A stretch of 64,000 nucleotides of DNA, taken from Thereva unica. Its lineage: Eukaryota > Arthropoda > Insecta > Diptera > Therevidae. Positions 32,795 through 41,682 of the stretch are shown here, one piece after another. The position numbers and the translations under genes are program-made. The stretch covers positions 90,153,313 to 90,217,312 of the forward strand of contig OX465283.1 of the NCBI GenBank assembly GCA_949987705.1, in the 5' to 3' direction. Below the pieces are notes generated by a model that saw only the letters and a program-made list of their open reading frames with translations, did no database searches and had not been told where the DNA came from. Positions within the stretch are counted from its first letter, which is position 1. The number at the start of each line of letters is the position of its first letter.

Positions 32795-33602
32795 TTGGAG
32801 TACCTAGTGGTCGATTATAATAGGGAACATTATTATACCCTGAATAAATTAGATCTAGCCAAATGTTTTACCGAAAACCTGGAAGAATATCTTTGTAGGA
32901 TCATTCATCCAATTTTCAACGTTCACTCAGAGAATAACCTCTGCGAGATGGACCTCCTAAAGCATGACCCAGAAATCCCGAAATCCTGTAACATTAAATC
33001 GGTACCTAAAACTAACTACTGGATACAGTTAAATCAACCAAATAAGTGGCTGTTTGTGATTGATAAACCAACGACGATAGACGCGGTCTGCAGCGACAAG
33101 ATCACTCCTTGCCCCCTAAACGGAAGCGTCATCATAGAAATCGAACCTAATTGTTACCTTAGGAGCAAAGAGCTCATTATTAAAGCTCACAATGTACAAA
33201 CGTCATCCCTTAACAATTACTATTTGCCTACCATAAACCTTTCCGAGACATTAAGTCGTAACCACAAAATTAGTGCCGAAACTACCCCAGGGGTACCGAA
33301 GAGTCTGCTAATAAAATATAATAGCGATAACGAGCTCAACGAACTAAGCAGACGAATTCGTCAACAAAAGGAAAACGAGAACCTAAAGCTTGGGAGTAGC
33401 AGAATTCATACTATCCATCATTACACAATGACCTAATGTCCTTCTCCTACTAATAATCATAATCTTTGTCCTTATACTAAGGAAAAAATGCACTTCTAGT
33501 CTCAGCCGAAACAAGTCGGTCACAATCAACCCGACGACGGCACAACCTGAATCAAACGCGGAGGCACAATCTGAAAGACCTTTAGTGCTAACCGTACGAT
33601 AA
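32795..33602 (+). pseudogene. env: Env-like 3' remnant with separated membrane anchor
   Basis: A 214-codon frame without an ATG (32795-33436) has spaced cysteines and WIQLNQPNKWLFVI, the pattern of the C-terminal half of Env-like proteins of insect errantiviruses (distant relatives of baculovirus F protein). The stop at 33434-33436 precedes, in a different frame, a hydrophobic stretch at 33438-33480 followed by a short basic tail ending at 33602; this would be the transmembrane anchor and cytoplasmic end. The N-terminal surface part and signal peptide are absent. The remnant is therefore non-functional: it is 5'-deleted and frameshifted. Confidence 0.65.
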
Positions 33603-33878
33603 AGGAGACCTTATGCTCGACGTCGAATGAATTAGAGTAATATATTTTTTTTTTTTTTAAATTTAAAGGAGAACAATTTAATGTTCTTATATATATATAT
33701 AGGCATAAGTATAAACCATAATGAAGTAAAACAATAAGTTAGAGAAAATCCTCTTTATACCAAAATTCGTTAAAATATTAATGTATAAAAAGGGAATTAA
33801 AATTGTAACACCCTCTGGTAGGCCCCAGATCACAGACCATACGAAAGTTTTACTCTTTAAATCCCAAAACTTTCTTTT

Positions 33879-33891
33879 CTAAGGGGGAAGG
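33879..33891 (+). other. Gypsy polypurine tract
   Basis: aagggggaagg immediately precedes the 3' LTR and is the expected primer site for plus-strand DNA synthesis. Confidence 0.85.
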
Positions 33892-35211
33892 TGTAACGAG
33901 CGGCGCCTCCGCCCGTTACCTTTTACTCAACCTTCATATTTCCAAGGTCATTCCAACTCAAGAAACCAATTCTGGAAACTCGATATGAGTTTCCGCCACA
34001 TGCATTATTATTTTTTTACTCAACATTTCCAAGGGCATTTCATCTCATTCCTTTAACTTTCATTTGGCATTTTAAAAGAAACCAATTCTGGAAACTCGAT
34101 ATGAGTTTCCGCCACATGCATGCCATAACCGATTTTTTAAGTACATTCTAAAAATTCTAAAATGCACGCTTTAACAGGAAATTCATTCTGGAAACTCAAT
34201 TTGAGTTTCCGCCAAGCCCAATAATCCCACAAAATAATATTAGACGCATGCAAAAACGATTTCCGTCGATCATCGGTAACGATGACACAGGTCAACACTT
34301 TCCACATGTTGACCTCGAGTAAATTTGCTTCGCGCACACTCTTCCCCTCAGGAAACCCCACGAATACTCGATCACTTGCATGATCAAAGATTCTCACCTG
34401 CTTTAAAAAAAAAAAGCTTTCCTCGCGTTCACCTTCCACCAACAGAACCCCGAGGTGGGGGAGCAATTGGTTAATTGGTTTTGGAGGCCTACGAGGGTGA
34501 CCGGCCGAGAGAACATGAATCAATCGGCATCAGTTAGTAAGTGAGTAACAGTGAGTCGATACCTGACAAATGGTTGGATATATTGGCCCAGGTGAATTAA
34601 TTGTTTTTTTGATAAGAAAGAAAGTCTGTTCAGTAAAAAGGAAAATGTGTTAAGCCCAGGTGAATTAATTGTTTTTTTGATAAGAAAGAAAGTCTGTTCA
34701 GTAAAAAGGAAAATGTGTTAAGCCCAGGTGAATTAATTGTTTTTTTGATAAGAAAGAAAGTGTGTTCAGTAAAAAGGAAAATGTGTTAAGCCCAGGTGAA
34801 TTAATTGTTTTTTTGATAAGAAAGAAAGTCTGTTCAGTAAAAAGGAAAATGTGTTAAGTAAGAAAGAAAATGTGTTTAGTATAAAAAAAAGGAAAATGTG
34901 TTTAGTAAAGTGAGTTTAATAGTTTAAAATATATTTCTGTGTATAAAACAAAGCAACCCGAAGTATATTATTCTAATTAAACATTTAAATGAATGTAAAA
35001 AATATTCTTGTGTACTAAATAAAAACAACCAAAAGCATATTACTTTATTTAAACATTTAAGTGATTAAAATAAAAATATATATAACTAAAACATGAGATC
35101 GTTGTTTTAATAGAACATTCAAAAGGGGCAGGTGAACTTCTCGCCAATGCGAAAGCACTCCCTTGTCCTTGTCGTGTGTTAATAAGTAAACAAAAACAAA
35201 AACTCACGACA
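33892..35211 (+). repeat. Gypsy 3' LTR
   Basis: 1,320 bp. Differs from the 5' LTR by scattered substitutions and by a fourth copy of the 68-bp unit (starts at 34586, 34654, 34722 and 34790), which accounts exactly for the length difference. Confidence 0.9.
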
Positions 35212-35467
35212 GCCGTGACAATGAAGTCTGGTTTCGCTGCTGCAGTTGTTCCACCTGGATCTACAGAGAATGCAGCGGAAACGATACTGCAGAAAATTAC
35301 ATTTGCGACTTCTGTTAATATAAATACATATATATAAACAATATAATATAAGTAAGATGGTTGTTAATTTCACGTGTGTTTTTTTATGCCTAAATAAATA
35401 TTGATTAACCTGTATATCGCTTATTGTTAATAACGCACGCTATTATCAAGCCCGGGGCACGGTATTC

Positions 35468-35890
35468 TCAAACTAGTTTGATAATGCCGCGCTTTTGTAG
35501 ATTTTCTTTTTCTTCCCATATTCTTACATAGGTGCTGTAAAAAAAATTGGCAGTTATAGGGACTGCCGATAGAAGTGAAAACTTAGAACTTAGATGTTCA
35601 AATTCGATTCTTTTGAAGTAATACAAAATTCTATATTTCTTGAAAGGACTAAATCTTTTTGATTGCAGTATTTTCATTAGGACATTAACCAACTTATTAA
35701 AATATGTAGCACAAGTAACTGCGTCTTCATTAATAAGTGTACATTTTTCTATAAAATTTAATGCTGCTGCATCTTCAACCGATATCTCAGAATTATTTTT
35801 TAAATTATGTAATAATTGTAACAATTTTGACCATCCTATTTCATTAGCACTTATTGTAAAAAAGATACAATCGGGTTATGTAACTAAAGT
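35468..35890 (-). pseudogene. Helitron Rep-type domain fragment
   Basis: On the minus strand, translation from about 35866 gives SANEIGWSKLLQLL, then EDAAALNFIEKCTLINEDAV and YFKRIEFEH, the stretch that precedes the HUH catalytic core in Helitron-helicase-like N domains. The expected continuation with the HxH motif is replaced by unrelated residues, and the frame ends at 35468. Neither the replication-initiator catalytic residues nor the Pif1 helicase are present. It lies directly after the endonuclease fragment, the opposite of the normal order (Rep, helicase, endonuclease), so the element is rearranged. Confidence 0.65.
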
Positions 35891-36458
35891 AAGAAATGAA
35901 AATGTTTGATTCAAATTTATCTAAGTATCGCGTAAAAACCGCATCGATCGTCGTTTTATATTTGGTAGTACTAAGTTTCCGACCATTGGACATATTTAAA
36001 TTAAGTGTTGCATTTAAAAATTCAATTAATGGTAGATTTTTATCATCTGCAAAGTTAAAATTGAAGTCTCCACTTAAAATCATCGGTACATTATCATATT
36101 TTTCGCCGAATCTTTTTTCGAGAATTTCAGAACCTTCTTTTGTATAAATCATCAAACTTTCGAATAAAAATTGTTGTATCTGTCTCATAGATTTTCCAGG
36201 CGAAATATAAACGGCAACCATTAATATGTATTGCCCATTCTCGGAACTGCAACGAGCAACGCATATTTCGCCTATATCAGAAACATTAACACCAATGCTT
36301 CTAGTGAATTTAGTATGTATGTCCATATATGAAGTAACTTGAGTATTGTGATAAATAGCTACTCCTGCTGCTGGAACTTCGGGTCTTTTATAACTTACAA
36401 CAAAGTTGAAATTCGGAACATCAAGTGGTTCTTCGTTTTTCATACGAGTTTCTGACAA
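35844..36458 (-). pseudogene. Helentron-type endonuclease (EEP) fragment
   Basis: About 200 codons. The start, MSETRMKNEEPLDVPNFNF, continues upstream as LLLSETRM, so the apparent ATG is internal. The blocks IYHNTQVTSYMD, LMVAVYISPGKS, PMILSGDFNFNFADDKN and TTIDAVFTRYLDK correspond to the apurinic-like endonuclease domain that Helentron-class proteins carry after the Pif1 helicase. The catalytic Glu (SET) and GDFN motifs remain. The last residues (after ISYFSY) are lost at a junction with the Rep fragment. Confidence 0.7.
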
Positions 36459-36660
36459 AAGCAGAACATTTGACTTTTTTTATATCACTTTTTCTTTTAT
36501 CTCTATATCGCTGACACCTAACTTTATTTTGGAGTTTTCTCTTTCTTTCAATTTCATCAGATTTTTCCCTTTTATCCGAGGAAACCGCTGCTACCAATTC
36601 TTCTTCATCTTCTTGTCTTTTTTTTATTTTGTTATCGTCTGAAGACATCTTCAGGATCAA
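36421..36660 (-). pseudogene. Short lysine/arginine-rich N-terminal-like frame
   Basis: From an ATG near 36648 the frame reads MSSDDNKIKKRQEDEEE and later RKRKLQNKVRCQRYRDKRK, a charged helical basic region. It shifts frame into the endonuclease near 36450. Such basic stretches occur at the N-terminus of Helitron-like proteins. This suggests a deletion joined N-terminus and endonuclease, but the assignment is weak. Confidence 0.35.
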
Positions 36661-37073
36661 GGATCCAAACAAATTTGGAAAACAGATATTTAACACATCA
36701 GTCAAAATGACTGGTTTTATATTTTCATTTTCGATACTTAATTGAATAATAGTAGGCGGTCAGATTTATTTTTTTATTCAAAATCAAAAAGTTTTTGATT
36801 ATAATCGATTGAGCGCGTGCGCCAGTCATGAGCATGTCGGTGACGCGAACCCATAACATTTTCCCCTATCAAAAAGTGCCCAACGCGGCTAAAGAAGTTT
36901 CCACTTCAAAAATTGTATTACATTCAAAGTTGGTCGCTAGGTAAACCCTGTTAATGAAAATCTTGCTCGAGTCGATATAATCCGCACCAGTCGAATATAA
37001 TAGCTATATTCCCTTAAGGGCGCGGTATTATCCAACCCTCCCCTAAATATCTAATATATATGTGTTTAGGAAC

Positions 37074-37279
37074 TTTTATAATAAGTTTAAGAAAAACACT
37101 TACGACGCTTTACAAAATAAAGATTTTATTACTTTATAAACAAAACACGTCCTTTTAATATAAAGTCCAAACAAAGAATTAGAAGCGAAATGACAGAAGG
37201 TCATTTTATAGAAAAATGTTTCCATTTGTATCCTTCACCGACATCTGCAAAAAAGGTTAAGCGATAACTTTCTCCAACA
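37074..37279 (-). repeat. Copia 3' LTR
   Basis: 206 bp. Read on the minus strand it starts tgttggagaaagttatcg, similar to the start of Drosophila copia, and ends cttattataaaa. The last codons of pol and its stop (37257-37259) overlap the LTR start. Confidence 0.8.
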
Positions 37280-38066
37280 CTCCCACTTTGCGAAACCTTT
37301 CCTCCAGCTCTTCTCTTGGAATAACTCCAATTAATACTCGAAGATAAGCGAACCTAGCTTTTGGTAACCCCTTTGTCAGCAAATCCGCCTTCTGTTCTTC
37401 GCTGTTTACGTGTTCAACGTCGAATACCCCTTTTTCATGATTGTCACGGAAAAAGTGATATTTTATTTCAATATGTTTGGTGCTCTTATGAAATTGAGGA
37501 TTTTTAATTAAACATATAGCGCTACGATTATCTACCATTAATCGCGGAATTTCATCTTCGCGTGCTGGAAGCAACTGTCTCTTGAGATTGTTTAGCCAGA
37601 TAGTATCCTTTACTGTTTGATTCGCAGCGATATACTCCGCCTCTGTTGTGGACATGGCCACTACACTTTGTTTTTGTGAGAACCACGAGATGGTACAGGA
37701 ACCTAATTGAAATATTGCACCTGATCTACTTTTTCTAGTTATCGTATCTCCAGCATAGTCAGCCTCACTATACGCACTATACGTAACTTGAAATCTGCTG
37801 CTTCATATAATAAACCATACGACGCGTAGCTAGTAAATATTTAAATATCCTCTTGACGGCAGTCTAGTGAATAGATTTATAAGTTTCGTTGAATTGACTT
37901 ACATAATCTACCGCATAAGCTATATCTGGACGGGTGCATATAGCTAAATACATTAAACTTCCAACTGCTTGACGATATGGATAATTTTCTTCAGTTTTAA
38001 ATGTTCCCTCTGGGTAATCATTTACATTCAGGGAATGATGACGATCAACTGGAGTTGTAACATGTA

Positions 38067-38457
38067 CCTAGTTTATAGCTACTCCAAAAATAATTCGAAT
38101 TATGGATCATCCGATATTTTTTACCCTATGAACGAGGTAATTCGAATTTTGGCTTAAACCGAAATGTTTCGGCTTAAAGGCTGAAGCACAACCAATCCGT
38201 TCCGTCCGCTCCGCACGTTTTTCCTTTGTTCTTTTTGACATTCCGTCCGCTTGATTGTGGCTACCGTTCCGTTCGTCTCATGGAAAGTTTGTGGAAATGT
38301 CAAATTTCCAACTTTTAAAAACGGACGGAACGGATTGGTTCTGCTTGAGCCTTAAGCCTTAGTTATAAGAATGTATTTAATACCCGTTTATACGCTAATT
38401 CGATATTTTGACGTAACTTTGAGTTAAAACGATTTAATTTTTCTGCTATAAACTAGG
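38067..38457. mobile_element. MITE with TA duplication and 13-bp inverted repeats
   Basis: cctagtttatagc (38067-38079) and gctataaactagg (38445-38457) are flanked by TA on both sides, as in Tc1/mariner-type MITEs. It interrupts the copia reverse transcriptase and itself contains the element at 38178-38352. No coding capacity. Confidence 0.75.
38178..38352. mobile_element. Nested MITE, PIF/Harbinger-type target
   Basis: Imperfect inverted repeats aggctgaagcacaaccaatc and gattggttctgcttgagcct continue with ccgttccgtccg on each arm. A taa duplication flanks it (38175-38177 and 38353-38355), the 3-bp TWA target of PIF/Harbinger elements. It sits inside the MITE above. Confidence 0.7.
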
Positions 38458-39093
38458 TAATGTTTTGCTTCACCCCCCATCCTAGTTTGCTTCAATTATT
38501 TCTTAACATAAAGTAATTGATGTATGAAAATTGCTTTTTCCATTTGCTCTATTTGAAGACCTAAAAATGTATTTAATTTGTTTGTTGTTATTTTAAATTT
38601 TCCTTTTAGATAATTCAACAAATGGTCGATTTTTTTTGATTAGTTGCCGCAATTATAATAATCATCCACGAAAATTGCAAGTAAAAGTTTCTCGTCAAGA
38701 AAATTCCTTTAAAAAATCAGTAAACGTTTTATTCCAGCATCGAGGTGACTGTTTTAGTCCATAGAGACTTTTTTTAAATTTGCAGACCAGTCCGGTATTA
38801 TCATCAAAACCGATAGGTTGTTTCATATAAATAGTTTCTTTTAGTTCCCCATACAAAAATGCAGTTTATCAAACTGTTGCAGACTCATTCCATATTGAGC
38901 GGCTAAGGCGAGCATCATTCTTATTGAATCATACTTAACTACTGGGCTAAAAGTTTCTTGATAATCAACTCCATATTCTTGTGTGAATCCTCGAACTACC
39001 AGTCTAGCTCGATATCTGGGTGGCTCATCCGCATTTCCTCCTTTATCCCAAATCCCATGTTTTATTAAAATGCAAGGACTCTATTTCCTCCTC

Positions 39094-40346
39094 TGTAACG
39101 GTGTCACCTGACCGTTGCTGAAAACAATGTGGATCAGGTTCTTTTTTTAATTAAAAAAGTTGGTTCGATTTAAATTACTTTATTGCTTATTATTTTCTCT
39201 TTTAAATATTGTATAAATTCTATAAATTCTAAATCCTTAATTTTTATATATATATATATATTTATTTATCCAAATATTTTAGTTTGGGCCAATTCCCTGG
39301 TTAGTTTTTTATTATTCTTTCAGAAAATAATTATTTAACCTGAGGCAAATGCACTCAAGGAAAAAATAATAAATTTTCCTTATTAACTTATCTATACAAT
39401 TTCTCAATTGGATAGATAAGTTACTTCAAAAAATTTTTTTTTATTAAAATTCAAAAATTTTAAAAAAATTCGTTTTTTAAACACTCGACCTATTCTATCC
39501 TAACAAAGAGAAGACGGTGAATACTCGCCTTCTATATAACCCTACTCTATACGATGTGGGCAACGCCACTGCAAATTCGCGATGAAAATTATAAAAAAAA
39601 CTCTATGGATGCTTGATGGTGGGCAATGCCACAGCTTTTACTTGCACAGATCAAAAGCCCCGCACTGTGCTTGCATCGGGTTTATATTTCCCCCGGCGGC
39701 TGTTCCCCCACCTTGCAACAGTGACAACTTGCATCGAAATTTTTACTGAGCTACGCGTTAAAAATATGGCGACGACTGCTTTCGTTTGTTATATTTTTAA
39801 ATTATTTTGCGTTTTAGTACTCAGAAACGCTTTTGGTTTGACAAAAGCTTTTTTTTTTTGACAGTTCGTGTAAATTTTGTGCGCGAGTGCGGTGTGTTTG
39901 TTTTTGTTAAGTGTTTTAAATTTCGGTTTTTATGTGTTTTCTGTGAAAAATTATTTATTATGGTGAGTATGTTACTCTTATCAGCATAAGTTATATGTTT
40001 AGTTTTGTTTTATATGTTATATTTTATGTTATGTGTTACTTTCAGTTTTTATGTTCTAGTTTGTTTACATTTGTTTTTAAATGTTTGTTATGTTGCTATT
40101 AGTGTTCTTGTTTATATGTTTATCATGTTATTATCTTTTGGTTCATATCAATCAATTATTTATGTTTTTATTTCTTTTTCTTTTTAGGCTGCTTCATCAC
40201 AATGTAAGAGTTCGAGTTGATTATTGGAGCCGATTTCAGGTTATGTTTATATGTGCTTTCTTTTGTTTTTTTTTTTTTAATTAATTCTTTTATTCTTTTT
40301 TAGCAATTTTTATTGGAGTAATAGTTACATGTTTCGGACCGAAACA
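39094..40346 (-). repeat. BEL 3' LTR (left)
   Basis: 1,253 bp, plus-strand ends tgtaacggtgtc and ggaccgaaaca. The right end is an inverted repeat, tgtttcgg-a-ccgaaaca (40330-40346). Confidence 0.95.
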
Positions 40347-40361
40347 TTCTCCCCTCTCTTT
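40347..40361 (-). other. BEL polypurine tract
   Basis: On the minus strand aaagagaggggagaa directly precedes the 3' LTR start tgtttcgg. Confidence 0.85.
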
Positions 40362-40651
40362 GATGCGTCGCATCAAATACATAAAATAGCGTGCGGAGTT
40401 CAAGATACATATAGTTTTATTTTATTATTATTATAATTTTTTCATTAGTTTGTTCTACTTCATTTTGTCTTAATACTATTTTCAAATTATCTTATTCCTT
40501 TTTTTATTTTTTTATTTTTTTATTAACTTGTTCTAATTCATTTTATCTTAACATTATCTTATAAACTACTATAATTCAATTGTTACTCTGTGATGCTGTT
40601 AGTATATTATTTTAAATTTCACGTTAAGGGTTTGTTTTTATTGTTTTACAA

Positions 40652-41575
40652 TTAATTTAATTTGGTTTTTGATTTGATCTCGGTATATCCTTGCCAAACT
40701 AATTTGTTGTTCCTGATTTTCACGACCACCTTGTGAGTGTCTCCGAGGAACACGGTGTACCGCTTACGTGTTGATTCCCGTATATGTTTAAATGGGATGG
40801 AATTGTACTGCCGGTATGTGATGTCGAAATACTTTCCTTCCCTCGTCGGAATTGTATACATTTTATTGTCCAGTCCGCTAGTTGGCTTCGCTTCTACTGG
40901 TGGTGGACGACGTTGGAATCTACTCTGAGCCGACGTACCTGGAATAGCCTCGTGTGGGGGTGGAGGCACTACGTCTCGCGCTTGCACCTTTCTTTTTCGT
41001 ATTGCCGGTCCTGCATTTTGTATTGGATGAGACTTCTTGCGTGGCGGGGGCGATGACTCTTGAAGAGATCTCTTTTGGGGCGATGATCCTTTTTCTTGGA
41101 TAGCTCCTTTTCGTTCTGCTGATGAACCTTCCAGCTTGAGATCCCTGCCTGGAGTCCTTGGGATGGTACCTTGCGCTGGTACCGGCGACAATTCTCGAAC
41201 TTGATTGTCCCTTCCTGGAGTTCGTGCGATGGTGCCTCGGTGTGGTAATGGCGACAACTCTTGGAATTGGATGTCTCTTCCTGGCGTGCGTGGGATGGCG
41301 CCTAAGTGTGCTGCTGGTGATGACTCAAGCGTCGGCATGTCTCTCCTAGGAGTGCGAGGACTGGTATCTCGAGGTGCCACTGGCGATAAATCTCGCAGGT
41401 CGAGGTTCTTCCCGGGAGTTGTTGGGATGTCGCCTATTTCAGGAAGGAAAAAGTCCACTTCCCAGTCTTCCAGTGGAGGAACATCCTTCAGCATTTCGTC
41501 GATCTGTGGGTCCCCAAATGGCCACAGTTCTAGGACGTCATCAAGGCCTTCGCTCAGCGGTTGTTGAGACTCCAT
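40652..41575 (-). CDS. Extra BEL open reading frame in the env position (307 aa, proline-rich repeats)
   Basis: Begins at ATG 41575, 107 bases after the end of gag-pol, and ends 290 bases before the polypurine tract, so it belongs to the element. Residues 1-45 are acidic (EGLDDVLELWPFGDPQIDEM). Residues about 48-165 contain five imperfect repeats of about 24 residues centred on TPGRD and ELSP. Then comes a lysine/arginine/serine-proline stretch (SPPPRKKSHPIQ) and a C-terminal region of about 75 residues with basic, aromatic and beta-type character (TREGKYFDITYRQYN). There is no signal peptide or membrane segment, so it is not a typical Env. No known family was recognised; nucleic-acid or chromatin binding is only a guess. 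The frame is intact. It would need a spliced or subgenomic RNA. Confidence 0.75.
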   Translation of the reverse strand: MESQQPLSEGLDDVLELWPFGDPQIDEMLKDVPPLEDWEVDFFLPEIGDIPTTPGKNLDLRDLSPVAPRDTSPRTPRRDMPTLESSPAAHLGAIPRTPGRDIQFQELSPLPHRGTIARTPGRDNQVRELSPVPAQGTIPRTPGRDLKLEGSSAERKGAIQEKGSSPQKRSLQESSPPPRKKSHPIQNAGPAIRKRKVQARDVVPPPPHEAIPGTSAQSRFQRRPPPVEAKPTSGLDNKMYTIPTREGKYFDITYRQYNSIPFKHIRESTRKRYTVFLGDTHKVVVKIRNNKLVWQGYTEIKSKTKLN

Positions 41576-41682
41576 TATAATTTATAACTCTGTAAATCTA
41601 AAATATCACAATTAATTTTAGGTAATTTTTAGGTTTGGACTTCACATTTCAGACGGACACATACACATATTTCCTGTCCCCT

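Larger units (their letters stand above)
27684..35211 (+). mobile_element. Gypsy (errantivirus-like) LTR element, internally deleted
   Basis: LTRs 27684-28935 (1,252 bp) and 33892-35211 (1,320 bp) begin tgtaacgagcgg and end ctcacgaca, flanked by the 4-bp duplication gccg (27680-27683 and 35212-35215). A PBS follows the 5' LTR and a polypurine tract precedes the 3' LTR. The interior has gag, a protease frame and an env-like 3' part. Reverse transcriptase, RNase H and integrase are missing between 32534 and 32795, so the element could move only with enzymes supplied by a relative. LTRs differ by few substitutions plus one 68-bp repeat unit, so insertion is recent. Confidence 0.9.
27232..37039 (-). 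mobile_element. Helentron-like remnant bounded by 20-bp inverted repeats, split by a gypsy element
   Basis: agggttggataataccgcgc (27232-27251) has a perfect reverse complement at 37020-37039. Excluding the gypsy insertion (27684-35211 plus one 4-bp TSD), the element is about 2.28 kb. On the minus strand it encodes fragments of a Helitron-type Rep domain and of the endonuclease domain found in Helentron proteins. The word gataatRccgcgc recurs inside both ends (27239, 27256, 35480; a variant at 27589), suggesting protein-binding subterminal repeats. No convincing target-site duplication was found. Terminal inverted repeats are not the textbook Helitron structure, so the boundaries may belong to another DNA transposon that captured these fragments. 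Confidence 0.55.
37257..39088 (-). pseudogene. pol: Copia pol, reverse transcriptase and RNase H part
   Basis: Minus-strand reading from 39088 gives EEIESL, DEPPRYRARLVVRGFTQEYG, VDYQETFSPVVKYDSIRMM and YGLKQSPRCWNKTF in shifting frames, then EENYPYRQAVGSLMYLA and TRPDIAYAVDYVSQF. The final 134-codon frame (37661-37257) is the RNase H end: MSTTEAEYIAANQTVKDTIW, then HIEIKYHFFRDN and ADLLTKGLP. Several frameshifts and stops are present, as is a MITE at 38067-38457. The 5' continuation lies at 48373 beyond the BEL insertion; the junction is in coding sequence. Confidence 0.8.

Noticed and set aside
39613..39861. Plus-strand frame within the BEL LTR (also 47638-47934)
   Set aside because: Antisense to the element, identical only because LTRs are identical, cut to different lengths by a T-run, and not similar to any known protein.
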